Of a stretch of 64,000 bases of DNA, positions 34,226 to 45,591 are shown piece by piece. The translations under genes were made by a program, and so were the position numbers. Under the pieces are notes generated by a model. That model had not been told where the DNA came from. It worked only from the letters and a program-made list of their open reading frames with translations, and did not search any database. Source of the stretch: Aquila chrysaetos chrysaetos (Eukaryota > Chordata > Aves > Accipitriformes > Accipitridae); the NCBI RefSeq assembly GCF_900496995.4, contig NW_024470394.1:62001-126000 (forward strand), read 5' to 3'. Numbering within the stretch: the stretch's first letter is position 1; each line of letters opens with the position of its first letter.

Positions 34226-34229
34226 ACGA

Positions 34230-34415
34230 GAGGAAACGGCCTCAAGTTGAGGTAAGGGAGATTTAGGTCAGATATTAGGAAAAATTTCTTTACTGAGAGG
34301 GTTGTTAAACATTGGAACGGGCTGCCCAGGGACGTGGTTGAGTCACCATCCCTGGAGGTATTCAAAAAGCGAGTGGACGGGGTACTTCAGGACATGGTTT
34401 AGCGGGCATGGTTAA
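34230..34415 (+). mobile_element. CR1 3'-end scrap
   Basis: Contains ggaaacggcctcaagttgag, attaggaaaaatttctttac, and gggctgcccagggacgtggt, which are typical of the CR1 3' region. It is directly downstream of retrovirus fossil b and is repeated at 54355-54545. Confidence 0.85.
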
Positions 34416-34547
34416 TGGTTGGAAACTAGTGGTTTCCACCTGGGGGGGGGCAAGAACAGACCCCACAGAGCCGTGGGGCGGAACGGATTTTGCGTGTCCC
34501 CCCCCGCCCCCCCACCTCCGCCGTGGGGCAGCTCCCCGAGCACTCAC

Positions 34548-34625
34548 CGTTGACGTACCCTCAGCCCGGAGTCGCTCCAAGAGGGGCCGGACGCTGAACG
34601 GTCGCCCCACGACCACCGTAATTCG
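34548..34625 (-). pseudogene. TAFAZZIN: Isolated tafazzin-like exon (penultimate-type, 26 codons)
   Basis: On - an acceptor (cccgtag) precedes a 78-nt phase-0 exon encoding RITVVVGRPFSVRPLLERLR followed by AEGTST, then donor gtgagt. Human tafazzin has KITVLIGKPFS at the same place and LPVLERLRAENKSA after it, in an exon I recall as also 26 codons; about 16 of 26 residues agree. Tafazzin is the mitochondrial cardiolipin transacylase. No other tafazzin exon is visible within the block: downstream on - there is a CR1 scrap and retroviral DNA, upstream a 6.4-kb minisatellite. It is therefore most likely a captured exon with flanking intron, and is duplicated at 54678-54755. A real gene with unseen distant exons is possible but unlikely. 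Confidence 0.72.
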
Positions 34626-34689
34626 CTACGGGACAGCGTCAGTAACCCCCCCCGCAGCCCCCCCAAAGCCCACCGCAGCACGTCACCAG

Positions 34690-37600
34690 AGCCTCAGAGC
34701 ACCCCAGAGACCCCCCCCCACCCCACCAACTCCCTCAGAAATCCCCGGGGACCCCCCCCAACACCCTTGGGATCCCCAGGGACCACCCAACACCCTTGGG
34801 ATCCCCCAGGGACCCCCCCAACTCCCTTGAGATCCCCCAGGGACCCCCCCAAACCCCTTAGGATCCCCTGGGGACCCCCCCAACACCCTTGGGATCCCCT
34901 GGGACCCCCCCCAACACCCTTGGGATCTCCAGGGACCCCCCCAACACCCTTGAGATCCCCCAGGGACCCCCCCAAACCCCTTAGGATCCCCTGGGGACCC
35001 CCCCCACCTCCCTTGGGACCCCCCAGAGCACCCCCCCAACTCCCTCAATATCCACTGAGGAACCCCCACCGCTGCCGCTGACCCCCGCAGCACGTCCCTA
35101 GAGCCCCAGAGCACCCCAGAGACCCACCCCCACCCCACCAGCACCCCTTAGGATCCCCTGGGGACCCCCCCCAACACCCTTGGGATCCCCTGAGACCCCC
35201 CCCAACACCCTTGGGATCCCGTGGGACCCCCCCAACACCCTTGGGATCCCCCAGGGACTCCCCCAACTCCCTTGGGATCCCCTGAGACCCCCCCCAACAC
35301 CCTTGGGATCCCCTGGGGACCCCCCCCGACACCCTTGGGATCCCCCGGGGAGCCCCCCAACTCCCTTGAGATCCCCCAGGGACCCCCCCAAACCCCTTAG
35401 TATCCCCTGGGGACCCCCCCAACACCCTTGGGATCCCCTGGGTTCCCCCCCCAAGTCCCTTGGGATCCCCCTGGGACCCCCACAGCACCCTTGGGATCCC
35501 CAGGGACCCCCCAACACCCTTGAGATCCCCCAGGGACCCCCCCAAACCCCTTAGGATCCCCTGGGGACCCCCCCAACACCCTTGGGATCCCCTGGGACCC
35601 CCCCCCCCACACCCTTGGGATCCCCAGGGACCCCCCAACACCCTTGAGATCCCCCAGGGACCCCCCCAAACCCCTTAGGATCCCCTGGGGACCCCCCCAC
35701 CTCCCTTGAGATCCCCCAGGGACCCCCTCAACTCCCTCAATATCCACTGGGGAATCCCCACGGCTGCTGCTGACCCCCACAGCACGTCCCCAGAGCCTCA
35801 GAGCACCCCAGAGATCCCCCCCACCCCCCCCAGCACCCCTTCGGATCCCCCTGGGGACCCCCCCGACACCCTTGGGATCCCCAGGGATCCCCCAACAGCC
35901 TTGGGATCACGTGGGACCCCCCCAACACCCTTGGGATCCCCCAGGGACCCCCCCAACTCCCTTGGGATCCCCTGAGACCCCCCCCAACACCCTTGGGATC
36001 CCCCGGGGACCCCCCCGACACCCTTGGGATCCCTGAGACCCCCCCCAACACCCTTGGGATCCCCCTGGGACCCCCCAACTCCCTTGGGATCCCCTGGGGA
36101 GCCCCCCAACTCCCTTGAGATCCCCCAGGGACCCCCCCCAACTCCCTTGGGATCCCCTGGATTCTCCCCCCAAGTCCCTTAGGATCCCCCTGGGACCCCC
36201 ACAGCACCCTTGGGATCCCCAGGGACCCCCCCAAACCCCTTAGGATCCCCTGGGTTCCCCCCCCAAGTCCCTTGGGATCCCCCTGGGACCCCCCACAGCA
36301 CCCTTGGGATCCCCAGGGACCCCCCCCAACTCCCTTGGGATCCCCAGGGACCCCCCCCAGTTCCCTCAATAGCCACCGGGGAACCCCCACCACTGCCGCT
36401 GACCCCCGCAGCACGTCCCCAGAGCACCCCAGAGACACCCCCCCCACCCCACCAGCTCCCTCAGATATCCCTGGGACCCCCCCAACACCCTTGGGATCCC
36501 CCGGGGACCCCCCCAACACACTTGGGATCCCCCAGGGACCCCCCCAACTCCCTCAATATCCACTGAGGAACCCCCACCGCTGCCACTGACCCCCGCAGCA
36601 CATCCCTAGAGCCCCAGAGCACCCCAGAGACCCACCCCCACCCCACCAGCACCCCTTAGGATCCGCTGGGGACCCCCCCCAAACCCCTTAGTATCCCCTG
36701 GGGACCCCCCCAACACCCTTGGGATCCCCTGGGTTCCCCCCCCAAGTCCCTTGGGATCCCCCTGGGACCCCCACAGCACCCTTGGGATCCCCAGGGACCC
36801 CCCAACACCCTTGAGATCCCACAGGGACCCCCCCAAACCGCTTAGGATCCCCTGGGGACCCCCCCAACACCCTTGGGATCCCCTGGGACCCCCCCCCCAC
36901 ACCCTTGGGATCCCCAGGGACCCCCCAACACCCTTGAGATCCCCCAGGGACCCCCCCAAACCCCTTAGGATCCCCTGGGGACCCCCCCACCTCCCTTGAG
37001 ATCCCCCAGGGACCCCCTCAACTCCCTCAATATCCACTGGGGAATCCCCACGGCTGCTGCTGACCCCCACAGCACGTCCCCAGAGCCTCAGAGCACCCCA
37101 GAGATCCCCCCCCACCCCCCCCAGCACCCCTTCGGATCCCCCTGGGGACCCCCCCGACACCCTTGGGATCCCCAGGGATCCCCCAACAGCCTTGGGATCA
37201 CGTGGGACCCCCCCCAACACCCTTGGGATCCCCCAGGGACCCCCCCAACTCCCTTGGGATCCCCTGAGACCCCCCCCCAACACCCTTGGGATCCCCCGGG
37301 GACCCCCCCGACACCCTTGGGATCCCTGAGACCCCCCCCCAACACCCTTGGGATCCCCCTGGGACCCCCCAACTCCCTTGGGATCCCCTGGGGAGCCCCC
37401 CAACTCCCTTGAGATCCCCCAGGGACCCCCCCCAACTCCCTTGGGATCCCCTGGATTCTCCCCCCAAGTCCCTTAGGATCCCCCTGGGACCCCCACAGCA
37501 CCCTTGGGATCCCCAGGGACCCCCCCAAACCCCTTAGGATCCCCTGGGTTCCCCCCCCAAGTCCCTTGGGATCCCCCTGGGACCCCCACAGCACCCTTGG

Positions 37601-40600
37601 GATCCCCAGGGACCCCCCCCAACACCCTTGGGATCCCCTGGGACCCCCCCCAACTCCCTTGGGATCCCCAGGGACCCCCCCAGTTCCCTCAATAGCCACC
37701 GGGGAACCCCCACCACTGCCGCTGACCCCCGCAGCACGTCCCCAGAGCACCCCAGAGACACCCCCCCACCCCACCAGCTCCCTCAGATATCCCTGGGACC
37801 CCCCAACACCCTTGGGATCCCCCAGGGACCCCCCAAACACACTTGGGATCCCCCAGGGACCCCCCCAGTTCCCTCAATAGCCACCGGGGAACCCCCACCG
37901 CTGCCACTGACCCCCGCAGCACGTCCCTAGAGCCCCAGAGCACCCCAGAGACCCACCCCCACCCCACCAGCACCCTTTAGGATCCCCTGGGGACCCCCCC
38001 AAGTCCCTTGGGATCCCCTGAGACCCCCCCCAAAACCCTTGGAATCCCCCTGGGACCCCCCCAAGTCCCTTGGGTTCCCCCAGGGAGCCCCCCAACTCCC
38101 TTGAGATCCCCCAGGGACCCCCCCAAACCGCATAGGATCCCCTGGGGACCCCCCCAACACCCTTGGGATCCCCTGGGTTCCCCCCCCAAGTCCCTTGGGA
38201 TCCCCCTGGGACCCCCACAGCACCCTTGGGATCCCCAGGGACCCCCCCCAACACCCTTGGGATCCCCTGGGACTCCCCCAACTCCCTTGGGATCCCCCAG
38301 GGACCCCCCCCCCAACTGCCTCAATATCCACTGAGGAACCCCCACCACTGCCGCTGACCCCCGCAGCACGTTCCCAGAGCCTCAGAGCACACCAGAGACC
38401 CCCCCCCACGCCCCAAGCACCCCTTGGGATCCCCCTGGGGACCCCCCCCGACACCCTTGGGATCCCCAGGGACCCCCCCAACTCCCTTGGGATCCCCTGA
38501 GACCCCCCCCAACACCCTTGGGATCCCCCGGGGACCCCCTCAACTCCCTCAATATCCACTGGGGAATCCCCACGGCTGCTGCTGACCCCCACAGCACGTC
38601 CCCAGAGCCTCAGAGCACCCCAGAGATCCCCCCCCCCCCCCCAGCACCCCTTCGGATCCCCCTGGGGACCCCCCCGACACCCTTGGGATCCCCAGGGACC
38701 CCCCCCCAACACCCTTGGGATCCCCTGGGACTCCCCCAACTCCCTTGGGATCCCCCAGGGACCCCCCCCAACTGCCTCAATATCCACTGAGGAACCCCCA
38801 CCACTGCCGCTGACCCCCGCAGCACGTCCCCAGAGCCTCAGAGCACCCCAGAGACCCCCCCCACGCCCCAAGCACCCCTTGGGATCCCCTGGGGACCCCC
38901 CCAACTCCCTTGGGATCCCCCAGGGACCCCCTCAACTCCCTCAATATCCACTGGGGAATCCCCACGGCTGCTGCTGACCCCCACAGCACGTCCGCAGAGC
39001 CTCAGAGCACCCCAGAGATCCCCCCCACCCCCCCCAGCACCCCTTCGGATCCCCCTGGGGACCCCCTCGACACCCTTGGGATCCCCAGGGACCCCCCCCA
39101 AACCCCTTTGTATCCCCTGGGGACCCCCCCAACACCCTTGGGATCCCCTGGGTTCCCCCCCCAAGTCCCTTGGGATCCCCCTGGGACCCCCACAGCACCC
39201 TTGGGATCCCCAGGGACCCCCCAACACCCTTGAGATCCCCCAGGGACCCCCCCAAACCCCTTAGGATCCCCTGGGGACCCCCCCCAACACCCTTGGGATC
39301 CCCCAGGGACCCCCCCCAAACCCCTTAGGATCCCCTGGGGACCCCCCCACCTCCCTTGAGATCCCCCAGGGACCCCCTCAACTCCCTCAATATCCACTGG
39401 GGAATCCCCACGGCTGCTGCTGACCCCCACAGCACGTCCCCAGAGCCTCAGAGCACCCCAGAGATCCCCCCCACCCCCCCAGCACCCCTTGGGATCCCCC
39501 TGGGGACCCCCCCGACACCCTTGGGATCCCCAGGGACCCCCCAACATCCTTGGGATCCCCTGAGACCCACCCCAACTCCCTTGGGATCCCCAGGGACCCC
39601 CCCAGTTCTCTCAATAGCCACCGGGGAACCCCCACCACTGCCGCTGACCCCCGCAGCACGTCCCCAGAGCACCCCAGAGACACTCCCCCACCCCACCAGC
39701 TCCCTCAGATATCCCTGGGACCCCCCCCAACACCCTTGGGATCCCCCAGGGACCCCCCCAACACACTTGGGATCCCCCAGGGACCCCCCCAACTCCCTCA
39801 ATATCCACTGAGGAACCCCCACCGCTGCCACTGACCCCCGCAGCACATCCCTAGAGCCCCAGAGCACCCCAGAGACCCACCCCCACCCCACCAGCACCCC
39901 TTAGGATCCGCTGGGGACCCCCCCAACACCCTTGGGATCCACTGAGACCCCACCCAACACCCTTGTGATCCCGTGGGCCCCCCCCAACACCCTTGGGATC
40001 CCCCAGGGACCCCCCCCAACTGCCTTGGGATCCCCTGAGACCCCCCCCCAACACCCTTGGGATCCCCCGGGGACCCCCCCCGACACCCTTGGGATCCCTG
40101 AGACCCCCCCCCAACACCCTTGGGATCGCCCTGGGACCCCCCAACTCCCTTGGGATCCCCTGGATTCTCCCCCCAAGTCCCTTAGGATCCCCCTGGGACC
40201 CCCACAGCACCCTTGGGATCCCCAGGGACCCCCCAAACCCCTTAGGATCCCCTGGGTTCCCCCCCCAAGTCCCTTGGGATCCCCCTGGGACCCCCACAGC
40301 ACTCTTGGAATCCCCAGGGACCCCCCCCAACACCCTTGGGATCCCCAGGGACCCCCCCAGTTCCCTCAATAGCCACCGGGGAACCCCCACCACTGCCGCT
40401 GACCCCCGCAGCATGTCCCCAGAGCACCCCAGAGACACCCCCCCACCCCACCAGCTCCCTCAGATATCCCTGGGACCCCCCCCCAACACCCTTGGGATCC
40501 CCCAGGGACCCCCCCCAACTCCCTTGGGATCCCCCGGGGACCCCCCCCAACACCTTTGGGATCCCCTGGGGAGCCCCCCAACTCCCTTGAGATCCCCCAG

Positions 40601-41110
40601 GGACCCCCCCAAACCCCTTAGGATCCCCTGGGGACCCCCCCAACACCCTTGGGATCCCGTGGGACCCCCCCAACACCCTTGGGATCCCCCAGGGACCCCC
40701 CCAACACACTTGGGATCCCCCAGGGACCCCCCCCAACTCCCTCAATATCCACTGAGGAACCCCCACCGCTGCCACTGACCCCCGCAGCACGTCCCTAGAG
40801 CCCCAGAGCACCCCAGAGACCCACCCCCACCCCAGCAGCACCCCTTAGGATCCCCTGGGGACCCCCCCAACACCCTTGGGATCCCCTGAGACCCCCCCCA
40901 ACACCCTTGGGATCCCGTGGGACCCCCCCAACACCCTTGGGATCCCCCAGGGACCCCCCAACACCCTTGGGATCCCCTGAGACCCCCCCCAACTCCCTTG
41001 GGATCCCCCGGGGACCCCCCCCGACACCCTTGGGATCCCCCTGGGACCCCCCCAACTCCCTTGGGATCCCCTGGGACCCCCCCAACTCCCTTGGGAGCCC
41101 CCTGGGACCC
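34690..41110. repeat. Minisatellite array A (about 31-32-bp units with interspersed spacer)
   Basis: About 200 units such as acacccttgggatcccctgg followed by gaccccccccc. Variants alternate cccttgggatcc, ccttgagatcc and cccttaggatcc. Sixteen copies of a longer spacer interrupt the array. Each begins ccctcaatatccactg (or ccctcaatagccaccg) and continues with ctgacccccgcagcacgtcc and agagcaccccagagac. Larger blocks are also duplicated: the stretch from about 35400 to 36420 recurs about 1.28 kb further on. The - strand is a dense series of G-runs. The open frames on both strands are by-products of the stop-free unit. Confidence 0.93.
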
Positions 41111-41640
41111 CGCCCACCGCGGCGGAAGGGCCCCGCCCACCACCCGTCACCAAGGCGACGCCCGGCGCCATTTTGGCGTGGGGAGGTGGCCGCCATTTTG
41201 GGAAGGGCGGGGAGAAGGCGGCCGGTCCCAACCGTCCCGCCCCGTCCCCGCCCCTGCCGGGGACCCGGCGGGTAGACGGAGGTGGAGCGGGACGGACAGG
41301 TACCTCCGTTCGGTTCCCGCATGGATCTCCGGGTTCCCGAGCCCGGCCTCGGCTTCAACCCCCCCCCCCCCCCCCCCCCGCTCCCCTGCTCATTCCCCTC
41401 AGGGCCCCCCCGGGGCGGCCGGGGCACCCCTGGGAGAGGTGGGGGGGGGGAATGTTCTGAGGCCTGGTCCTTTTTGGGGCGGACACACACGCGTCCCACT
41501 TGGGTCCTTGTCAGGGAGGACACCCTGATGCCCAGGTTCGTTGGAGCGGGGGGGGTCGGCAGATCCCGATGCCTGGTCCCTTTGTGGGGGGCAGATCCCG
41601 ATACCTGTGCCCCCACACATGCGTGCATCTACACCCCCCA
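41110..41640 (+). promoter_or_regulatory. CpG-rich island with paired YY1-like motifs
   Basis: Strongly CpG-rich sequence between the two minisatellites. Two motifs, ggcgccattttgg (about 41164) and ggccgccattttgggaa (about 41188), match the YY1 core CCGCCATTTTG or come close to it. They sit among GC-box-like ccccgcccc and gggcgggg. A possible first exon would end near cgggacggacag/gtacct (about 41302), but no known coding sequence follows and the ATG at 41321 is ATC in the second copy. It is repeated at 55920-56495. The direction is a guess based on the conserved exon-like block downstream on +. Confidence 0.5.
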
Positions 41641-41669
41641 CCCCCCCCACACCACGGTGGCAGCTGCCA

Positions 41670-44275
41670 CAGCTGCGTTTTGGGGGTGCTCTGGGGCTGC
41701 AGCACCTGTTTTGGGGCCTCAGAACCCGATTTGGGGGTGCTGTGGGGCCGCAGCACCCATTTTGGGGCTGCAGCATCTGTTTTGGGGGTTCTCTGGGGTG
41801 TCAGCACCCGTTTTGGGGCCTCAGAACCCAATTCCGGGTGCTCAGGGGCTGCAGCACCCATTTTGGTGTTGCTCTGGGGCCGCAGCAACCGTTTTGGGGC
41901 CTCAGAACCCCTTTTGGGGGTGCTCTGGAGCTGCAGCACCCCATTTTGGGGCCACAGCACCCGTTTTGGGGGTGCTCTGGGGCCGCAGCAACTGTTTTGG
42001 GGCTGCAGCATCCCTTTTGGGGGTGCTCTGGGGCCGCAGCACCCGTTTTGGGGCTGCAGCATCCCTTTTGGGGGTGCTCTGTGGCCCCAGTACCCATTTT
42101 GGGGGTGCTCTGGGGCTGCAGCACCCGTTTTGGGGCTGCAGCACCCGTTTTGGGGGTGCTCTGGGGCTGCAGCACCCGTTTTGGGGCTGCAGCACCCCTT
42201 TTGGGGGTGCTCTGGGGCCCCAGCACCCGTTTTGGGGCCTCAGAACACGTTTTGGGGGTGCTGTGGGGCCGCAGCACCCGTTTTGGGGCTGCAGCATCCC
42301 TTTTGGGGGTGCTCTGTGGCCCCAGTACCCATTTTGGGGGTGCTCTGGGGCCCCAGCACCCGTTTTGGGGCTGCAGCACCCCTCTTGGGGGTGCTCTGTG
42401 GCCCCAGTACCCCTTTTGGGGGTGCTCTGGGGCTGCAGCACCCATTTTGGGGCCTCAGAACACAATTTGGGGGTGGTCTGGGGCCCCAGCAGCCATTTTG
42501 TGGCCGCAGCACCCCTCTTGGGGGCTGCTGTGGGGCTGCAGCACCCGTTTTGGGGCTGCAGCACCTGTTTTGGGGGTGCTCTGGGGCCTCAGCACCCGTT
42601 TTGGGGCCACAGAACCCGTTTTGGGGGTGCTCTGGGGCCGCGGCACCCGTTTGTGGCCGCAGCACCCCTCTTGGGGGTGCTCTGGGGCCACAGCAAACAT
42701 TTTGGGGCTGCAGCACCCCTTTTGGGTGTGCTCTGGGGCCACAGCAACAGTTTTGGGGCCTCAGAACATGATTTAGGGGTGCTCTAGGGCCGCAGCACCC
42801 GTTTTGGGAGTGCTCTGGGGCTGCAGCACCCATTTTGGGGCCTCAGAACCAATTTTGGGGCTGCAGCATCCCTTTTGGGGGTGCTCTGGGGCCCCAGCAC
42901 CCCTCTTGGGGGTGCTCTGGGGCCGCAGCACCCGTTTTGGGGCCGCAGCACCCATTTTGTGTCCGCAGCACCCCTTTTGGGGGTGCTCTGGGGCCCCGGC
43001 ACCCATTTTGGGGCCGCAGCACCCGTTTTGGGGGTGCTCAGGAGTCTCAGCACCTGTTTTGGGGCCGCAGCACCCCTCTTGGGGGTGCTCTGGGGCTGCA
43101 GCACCCGTTTTGGGGCCACAGCACCCGTTTTGGGGGTGCTCTGGGGCCGAGGCACCCATTTTGTGGCCGCAGCACCCCTCTTGGGGGTGCTCTGGGGCTG
43201 CAGCACCCGTTTTGGGGCTGCAGCACCTGTTTTGGGGGTGCTCTGGGGCTGCAGCACCCGTTTTGGGGCTGCAGCGCCTGTTTTGGGGGTGCTCTGAGGC
43301 CGCAGCACCCGTTTTGTGGCCTCAGAACCTGATTTATGGGTGCTCTGGGGCCCGCAGCACCCATTTTGGGGCCGCAGCACCCATTCTGGGGGTGCTCTGG
43401 GGCCGCAGCACCCATTTTGGGGCCTCAGAACCTGATTTTGGGGGTGCTCTGGGGCCGCAGCACCCGTTTTGGGGGTGCTCTGGGGCTGCAGCACCCGTTT
43501 TGGGGCTGCAGCACCTGTTTTGGGGGTGCTCTGGGGCCGCAGCACCCATTTTGGGGCCTCAGAACCCGATTTTGGGGGTTCTCTGGGGTGTCAGCACCCG
43601 TTTTGGGGCCTCGGAACAGAATTTGGGGGTGGTCTGGGGCCCCGGCACCCATTTTGTGGCCGCAGCACCCCTCTTGGTGGTGCTCTGGGGCTGCAGCACC
43701 CGTTTTGGTGCTACAGCGCCTGTTTTGGGGGTGCTCTGAGGCCGCAGCACCCGTTTTGGGGCATCAGAACCTGATTTATGGGTACTCTGGGGCCACGGCA
43801 CCCATTTTTTGGCCGCAGCACCTCTCTTGGGGGTGCTCTGGAGCTGCAGCACCCGTTTTGGGGCCTCAGAACCCGATTTGGGGGTGCTCTGGGGCCCCGG
43901 TACCCATTTTGGGGCTGTAGCACCTCTCTTGGGGGTGCTCTGGGGCCACAGCAACCGTTTTGGGGCCGCAGCACCACTTTTGGGGGTGCTCTGGAGCTGC
44001 AGCACCCGTTTTGGGGGTGCTCTGTGGCCCCAGTACCAATTTTGGTGGTGCTCTGGGGCTGCAGCACCCGTTTTGGGGCTGCAGCACCCCTTTTGGGGGT
44101 GCACTGGGGCCTCAGCACTTTTTGGGGCCTCAGAACCCGATTTGGGGGTGCTCTAGGGCCGCAGCACCTGTTTTGGGAGTGCTCTGGGGCTGCAGCACCC
44201 ATTTTGGGGCCTCAGAACCCATTTTGGGGCTGCAGCATCCCTTTTGGGGGTGCTCTGGGGCCCCATCACCCGTTC
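41670..44275. repeat. Minisatellite array B, second locus
   Basis: 2.6 kb of 31-bp and 20-bp units (gggggtgctctggggctgca; gcacccgttttggggc). The last 0.5-1.5 kb is nearly the same, unit by unit, as the end of the third locus (about 58975-60425), so the two arrays share recent ancestry or have been homogenised. Confidence 0.93.
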
Positions 44276-44414
44276 TGCACCGTTCTGTATCTATTTATCC
44301 CCCAGTGTTCATCCGCGGACCAAAAATCCCGTCTTTTAACCCCTCCGTATACAGCTGAAATAAGAATTTGGGATTTATTTTTTTTCTTTTTTTGTTTGTT
44401 TGTTTGTTTTTCAG

Positions 44415-44615
44415 ATGTCCTGGCGTAAGCATCTCGCGATGCTCAGCAGGGCGCGGGGCCGAGAGGGACGTTCGCGACCCGGGGAGCCCGTCCCGGTGCG
44501 GAGCAGAGCACGAGATGTGCAGGCACGTACCTATGTAAAAGGCATTATGAAAGTCACAAGCTGCCGGTCGGGGTCTTTTCCCTTGGTTTGTGCTTTTTTT
44601 GGGGGGGGTGAATAA
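44415..44615 (+). other. Conserved exon-like block beside copy 4
   Basis: Same as 15700-15900: strong acceptor-like tract, then a 67-codon frame (MSWRKHLAML start, CAFFGGGE end). Lies between minisatellite B and USP42-like copy 4. The next 240 bases hold a CRE-like gatgacatcat and C/G homopolymers but no gene. Confidence 0.35.
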
Positions 44616-44859
44616 GAAGGAGGGGGTCCGGGGGGGGTGATGACATCATTTGGGGCACCCCAATGTCACCGGGGAGGGGCAGGGATGTGGCGGAGGAGAG
44701 CAGGTGAATGAGGGATGGGGGGGTCCCCCCCCCAAAAAAGGGGGATCCCAGCCCAAAAATGCCTGAACATGGATGGAGGGGGAGTGTTAAAAAATACTAA
44801 AACACTAAATATGGGTGTGAGGTGTTGAAACGGAGAAAAAAAATCTCTCATTCTCATAT

Positions 44860-44990
44860 ATATTGAAAAATAATATTCATTTATATATAAAAGGATTTAA
44901 AAATAAAGCTCCATGTCTAATATATTAGACGAAGCATTTTAGAATTATATATTATAATATATAATATAATATATATATAGTATATATTCC
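44860..44990. repeat. AT-rich palindromic tract 3' of copy 4
   Basis: Contains gtctaatatattagac and a longer alternating AT stretch; same position relative to the gene as in the other copies. Confidence 0.65.
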
Positions 44991-45591
44991 CTGGTATTTC
45001 CACCAATTGCCCCAAAACCTACAGAGAAGGAAACACCCCATAAATGACACATGCAAGGCCAACAAATGTTTTTAATTCTGTCTTTGTCTTTTCTGCCTCT
45101 TGGCTCCAACCGAGTGTTGTTTTTGCAAGGTGATCCCAAAAGCAGAAAACAAATAGAAGCTCTTCCTCCAGGGACCTGTGGGCAGGCGGGCCAGCTGGCA
45201 GAGTTTTCCGAGTCTCTGGAAGTTCTTTCTGAGCTTTTCCTGGCCAGAGGCAGCGCTGGGAGGAGGGAGAGGGTGGGCTGCCGGTGTCCTTTGTGCAGCT
45301 TGGTCCTTGCTTTGGTACTTCATGGATTCTTCTTCCCCCTCTTCCTCCTCTCCAGCATTGCAGAAGTTAGATGTTGTGCTTCTGCCTCATCTGGGAAGCC
45401 CTTCTCCTCCTCCCGGCTGAGGGGTCGTAGTTTGCGGTGTCCACGAAGCGGCTGCGGAGATCGTAACCCCGCCGCGGGGATCTGCTTCGCTCCCTCTGCC
45501 TCGGCAGGATTTGGTCCTGAGCAACCCCGGGTGCCGGAGCCTGCTTGGAGCGGGCACTGGAGGGTCCTGGAGCCGCATCGTCCCTTGGGAC

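Noticed and set aside
36606-37403. 265-codon and similar glycine-rich frames (GGSQGCWGGPRG type) on -, with proline-rich frames on +
   Set aside because: By-products of the stop-free units of minisatellite A; no conserved domain and frame content follows the repeat.
34690-41110. CRISPR-like array (repeat plus spacers)
   Set aside because: Eukaryotic context, units directly abut with small variations, spacer modules are themselves repeated, and there are no cas genes.
41282-41420. First coding exon starting at the ATG at 41321 (MDLRVPEPGLGFN)
   Set aside because: The second copy of the island has ATC instead of ATG and different homopolymer lengths, so the frame is not conserved.
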